Of a stretch of 64,000 nucleotides of DNA, positions 60,919 to 64,000 are shown piece after piece; position 1 is the first letter of the stretch; each line of letters begins with the position of its first letter. The notes beneath the pieces were generated by a model. The model was not told the DNA's origin and made no database searches. It worked only from the letters and a program-made list of their open reading frames with translations. Origin of the DNA: an uncultured Candidatus Saccharibacteria bacterium (GTDB lineage: Bacteria; Patescibacteriota; Saccharimonadia; Saccharimonadales; UBA4665); assembly GCA_903840315.1 (NCBI GenBank), contig CAIMFK010000011.1, forward strand, positions 1 to 64,000, written 5' to 3'. A program made the position numbers and the translations under genes.

Positions 60919-61233
60919 TTATTTAGAAGTGATGCTTGTGATTTTGATGTTTGAAAGATGCTGTCTGTGACCGTGAACTGTGTGTACACGCTTTTTAGCC
61001 TTGTATCTAATAGAAGTAACTTTTTTATCCTGGAAGTCTGCATCTAAGATTTCAGCAGTAACTTTTGCGCCTTCTACTATAGGCTGACCAACCTTAATAT
61101 TGTCACCATCAATAATTAGCAAGCTGTCAAAATTAACTGTCTTTTTATCTGTATTTAAAAGCTCTACGTTAAGAGTTGTTCCTTCGCTGACTAAATATTG
61201 TTTAGAACCGGTTGATATTACTGCTTTTTTCAT
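60919..61233 (-). CDS. rplU: 50S ribosomal protein L21
   Basis: A 104-residue bL21 (KKAVISTGSKQYLVSEGTTLNVELLN, then KVTSIRYKAKKRVHTVHGHRQHLSNIKI, the C-terminal rRNA-binding motif). It is complete and of normal length. It stands alone between parA and ileS and not beside rpmA, its common partner. Confidence 0.96.
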   Translation of the reverse strand: MKKAVISTGSKQYLVSEGTTLNVELLNTDKKTVNFDSLLIIDGDNIKVGQPIVEGAKVTAEILDADFQDKKVTSIRYKAKKRVHTVHGHRQHLSNIKITSITSK

Positions 61234-61309
61234 TAAATTATTATGACCTTAAATAAATATTATTAGATAATTCTATCAGATAATGACCCCTATTGTCAAA
61301 GTGATAAAT

Positions 61310-64000
61310 CTAAGCAAAGTATTTACTTAGATAAACATCAACTTCGAGCCCCTCAATCTTAAGGCTAGAATGATGAGCATCGGACAAAACTTCACCATAT
61401 TCCTGAGTCAGCGTCTCATCTTTAATTAATGGTAGATGTTGCTCAATTGCATTATTTATTTCCGGACTATCACTTTCAATTAACAGAGATATTCTATCTT
61501 CCACTTCAAGTCCTGATTGCTTTCTTTCGTTTTGAATGTATCGAATTAACTCCCTAACAATTCCTTCTGCTCGCAATTCTTCAGTAATATTCATATCTAG
61601 CTCGGCGGTAATATCAGTGTTATTTTCAGTAACTTTTATAATTACTTCCTTAACGTTTAGCTCATCTTTAACTATTTCTATTAGCTCATCAGTTAAATCA
61701 TTAGAGGTCGTTAAGGCCACAGATTGAAGTGGTTGCCTCACCTTGAGCCCATTCTTTGCCCTAATCGACAATCCCTGAGCAATTAATTCTCTAACTTCTG
61801 ACATTTGCTCGACAACTTCCAAGTTTATTTTTTGAACTTTAGGCCAATCTAAAAGATGAACTGATTCCTGGCCAGTCAAATTTCTAAATAATTCTTCGGC
61901 AAGAAAAGGTGTAAAAGGAGCTAATACTATGGATAGCTTAACTAGTACATAGTATAGAGTTCTATATGCATCATTTTTATCTTTGTCATCACCACTCTTC
62001 CAAAAACGTCTTCTCGATCGTCTCACATACCAATTTGAGGCATCATCAATAAAGCCAAACACCGGCTTAAGAGCTTTTTGTAAATCATAGTTTTGCATAT
62101 TTTCATCAATCGATTTAGTCAATTCATTGATTCTGGATGCAATCCAAATGTCTAATGGATTAGATAAGTCATCAATCGAAGTCTCATAATTCTCTGATGG
62201 CTCCCAATTATCCACGGAGGCATAGAGAGTAAAGAAATCATACATATTCCATATCATAGATAGTTTTCTACTCGTATCGGCAATATCTTTTTCAATTAGC
62301 GAAAAATCTTCTCCACTTATTACCGGCGATGAAAGTAATAAAAACCTAACTGCGTCAGCACTATATTTATCAATTGTAATATTAGGATCTGTGTAGTTAT
62401 TCAATGATTTACTTAACTTACGACCATCTTCGCCAAGAACTGTGCCTGTAACAATAACATTTTTAAACGATTTTTCGCCAAAAAGTCCGATTGAAATTGC
62501 ATGAAGATAATAAAACCAAGCCCTGACTTGACCAACATATTCTGCTATAAAATCACCAGGGAAATTATTTTCGAATTTTTCTTTATTTTCAAATGGATAG
62601 TGAAATTGAGCAAATGGCATAGATCCTGACTCAAACCAACAATCTAATACTTTTTCGATTCTGGTGTATTGATTTCCATCAATTTCAAATTTAATGTCAT
62701 CAATCCAAGGCCTATGGTAGTCTTCTAGCTTAATTCCTGAAAGCTCTTCAAGTTCAGCATAACTACCTATTACCTTTATTAGCTCCTTACCATCCTTGTC
62801 TTTTGCTTTCCATACAGGAATAGGGGTTGCCCAGAATCTATCTCTTGAAAGGTTCCAGTCTGGAGCAGTTTCAATAGTCTTTGCAAATCTCCCATTCTTA
62901 ATATGTTCTGGGTACCAACCAATATTCTTGTTTCCCTCAACCATTTCTTGTTTTTGCGATTGTATATCCATAAACCAACTCGGATGAGCCCTGTACATAA
63001 GCTTCGTTCCGCAGCGATGACAATGAGGATAACTATGCCTAATATACTCAATCTTCCAGACAACTTTTTTCTCATGAAGATTTTTAGCTATTATCTTATT
63101 GCATTCCCAGATTTGCTGACCACTCCAATCTCCCGAAGTATATATACCGTTGTCATCGATAATGTTAATTATTGGAAATTTGCACTTTACGGCCAATTCA
63201 TAATCTTCCTCACCGTAAGATGGGGCAATATGAACAATCCCCGATCCATCGTCCAAGTTAACGTAGTCAGCATGCCAAATTTTAAAACTATTATCGCCAA
63301 GATTATCTTCGAATAGGGGCTCATAAGCCATTCCAACCAGATCCTCGCCCTTAAGTTCTCTTTTTATTTTAAATTCAAGTGGCTGATGCTTTTCATCTCG
63401 AAACACTGAATCCATTCTTTCTGAAGCTAATATTAAATTAATTCCATCAATCTCCACTTCAGTGTATGATTCATTTTTATTAACAGCTACAGCCGTATTA
63501 GCTGGTAGCGTCCATGGAGTTGTAGTCCATGCCAGCAAAAATGCTTCACTATCTTTAAGTTTGAATTTTACAAATACAGATGGATCAGTTACATCTTGAT
63601 ATGAATTATCCATTGCAACTTCAGCTTTAGATATTGGGGTTGCGTCACGAGTGCAGTAAAGGAGTACCTTTTCACCTTCGTAAATCTTTTTCTTGTCGTA
63701 AAGCTCTTTAAATGCCCACCAAACAGATTCCATGTAATCCTTATCCATGGTCTTATAGGCACCCTTAAACTCTACCCATCTTCCAATTCTATCGATTGTA
63801 TCTTCCCAAAGGTTTCCAGTCTGAACCATGTTGTCGCGGCAAGTCTTTATATATTCCTCTAAAGATATTTTGGTGCCAATGTCTCTCTTATCTTTTATGC
63901 CAAGTTTCTTTTCGGTAAATACTTCAGCTGGCAGACCATGACAATCCCATCCCCATGTTCTTTCTACTTTCTTCCCCTTCATAGTCCAATATCTAGGTAC
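61310..64000 (-). CDS. ileS: Isoleucyl-tRNA synthetase (N-terminus beyond the window)
   Basis: The visible 896 residues run off the right edge in frame; the first codons seen read VPRYWTMKGKKVERTWGWDCHGLPAEV, so roughly the first 50-70 residues, including the HIGH motif, are missing. The editing domain (WTTTPWTLPANTAVAV) and the KMSKS equivalent (GRKLSKSLNNYTDP) are present. Residues before the anticodon domain (DASNWYVRRSRRRFW) are typical. The C-terminal end lacks Cys zinc ligands and has the long extension of the eukaryote/archaeal-like IleRS type. A complete gene is expected outside the window. Confidence 0.95.
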   Translation of the reverse strand, partial: VPRYWTMKGKKVERTWGWDCHGLPAEVFTEKKLGIKDKRDIGTKISLEEYIKTCRDNMVQTGNLWEDTIDRIGRWVEFKGAYKTMDKDYMESVWWAFKELYDKKKIYEGEKVLLYCTRDATPISKAEVAMDNSYQDVTDPSVFVKFKLKDSEAFLLAWTTTPWTLPANTAVAVNKNESYTEVEIDGINLILASERMDSVFRDEKHQPLEFKIKRELKGEDLVGMAYEPLFEDNLGDNSFKIWHADYVNLDDGSGIVHIAPSYGEEDYELAVKCKFPIINIIDDNGIYTSGDWSGQQIWECNKIIAKNLHEKKVVWKIEYIRHSYPHCHRCGTKLMYRAHPSWFMDIQSQKQEMVEGNKNIGWYPEHIKNGRFAKTIETAPDWNLSRDRFWATPIPVWKAKDKDGKELIKVIGSYAELEELSGIKLEDYHRPWIDDIKFEIDGNQYTRIEKVLDCWFESGSMPFAQFHYPFENKEKFENNFPGDFIAEYVGQVRAWFYYLHAISIGLFGEKSFKNVIVTGTVLGEDGRKLSKSLNNYTDPNITIDKYSADAVRFLLLSSPVISGEDFSLIEKDIADTSRKLSMIWNMYDFFTLYASVDNWEPSENYETSIDDLSNPLDIWIASRINELTKSIDENMQNYDLQKALKPVFGFIDDASNWYVRRSRRRFWKSGDDKDKNDAYRTLYYVLVKLSIVLAPFTPFLAEELFRNLTGQESVHLLDWPKVQKINLEVVEQMSEVRELIAQGLSIRAKNGLKVRQPLQSVALTTSNDLTDELIEIVKDELNVKEVIIKVTENNTDITAELDMNITEELRAEGIVRELIRYIQNERKQSGLEVEDRISLLIESDSPEINNAIEQHLPLIKDETLTQEYGEVLSDAHHSSLKIEGLEVDVYLSKYFA

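Noticed and set aside
62779-63316. Open frames on both strands within ileS
   Set aside because: They are shadows of a well-conserved synthetase gene and show no family motifs or start signals.
1-64000. Recoded genetic code (UGA as glycine), as in some candidate-phylum bacteria
   Set aside because: TGA ends several genes at the right length (for example pth, the HARE-HTH gene and glyQS), conserved glycines use normal codons, and prfB is present.
1-64000. CRISPR array, transposon, integron or prophage
   Set aside because: No regularly spaced repeats, no transposase, integrase or phage structural genes, and no target-site duplications were seen.

Overview
The window looks like a chromosomal segment of a small-genome, AT-rich bacterium of the candidate phyla radiation, most plausibly Candidatus Saccharibacteria (TM7). 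This is inferred from the compact gene layout, short protein versions, single-membrane (monoderm) envelope genes, type B L31 and a heliorhodopsin. No rRNA or marker phylogeny could be checked. TGA serves as a stop codon and both release factors (prfA, prfB) are present, so the standard bacterial code applies. There is no CRISPR array, transposase, integrase or phage module: it is mostly core chromosome with a few unusual islands.

Layout. Positions 1-6432: the tail of a Pro/Ala-rich protein, a nuclease-like hypothetical, a LigB-type dioxygenase, tRNA-Glu, a response regulator, a pseudouridine synthase, der and pth. Positions 6519-6863: an unidentified structured RNA gene on the minus strand with its own promoter and a possible pseudoknot at the 3' end. 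Positions 6966-10741: a 57-residue membrane protein, topA, and a sigma-region-4/HARE-HTH regulator behind an operator-like array. Positions 10742-11332: a 590-base convergent gap holding a dif-like 28-mer, a DnaA box and a 17-bp direct repeat. Positions 11333-19501 (minus): the division and cell-wall cluster mraZ-rsmH-ftsL-pbp-mraY-ftsW-murG-ftsQ, with four MraZ boxes and DnaA-like boxes upstream. Positions 19712-28405: an exported hypothetical, a family 1 glycosidase, glyQS, a degenerate histidine-kinase/receiver pair joined to recO, a membrane methyltransferase, xseBA and a flippase-like membrane protein. Positions 28459-41197: a TRM11-like methyltransferase, rpmA, a receiver, pyrG, a C-terminal processing protease, a CHAP hydrolase with ftsX/ftsE, prfB, an M16-like protein and secA. 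Positions 41276-53646: hpf, serS, a RecB-like nuclease, a HAD phosphatase, heliorhodopsin, msrA, lysS, greA, proS, two membrane proteases, uppS, frr, tsf and rpsB. Positions 53818-64000: rpmE2, prfA, prmC, an HtrA protease, two membrane hypotheticals, lepB, parB, parA, rplU and a truncated ileS.

How the genes work together. The main themes are peptidoglycan synthesis and septation (dcw cluster, uppS, FtsEX with its likely hydrolase), translation (four complete aminoacyl-tRNA synthetases plus partial ileS, ribosomal proteins, release and recycling factors), export and envelope proteolysis (secA, lepB, HtrA, Ctp, RseP-like), and chromosome maintenance (topA, parAB, recO, xseAB).

Most notable: the structured RNA at 6519-6863; a kinase/receiver pair in which both phosphoacceptor residues are replaced by Glu; the heliorhodopsin beside msrA with its own promoter; the dif-like site at the strand switch; the MraZ-box and DnaA-box control region; the half-site array at the HARE-HTH gene; and repeated -10 elements only 6-12 nt before start codons, which suggests leaderless mRNAs.
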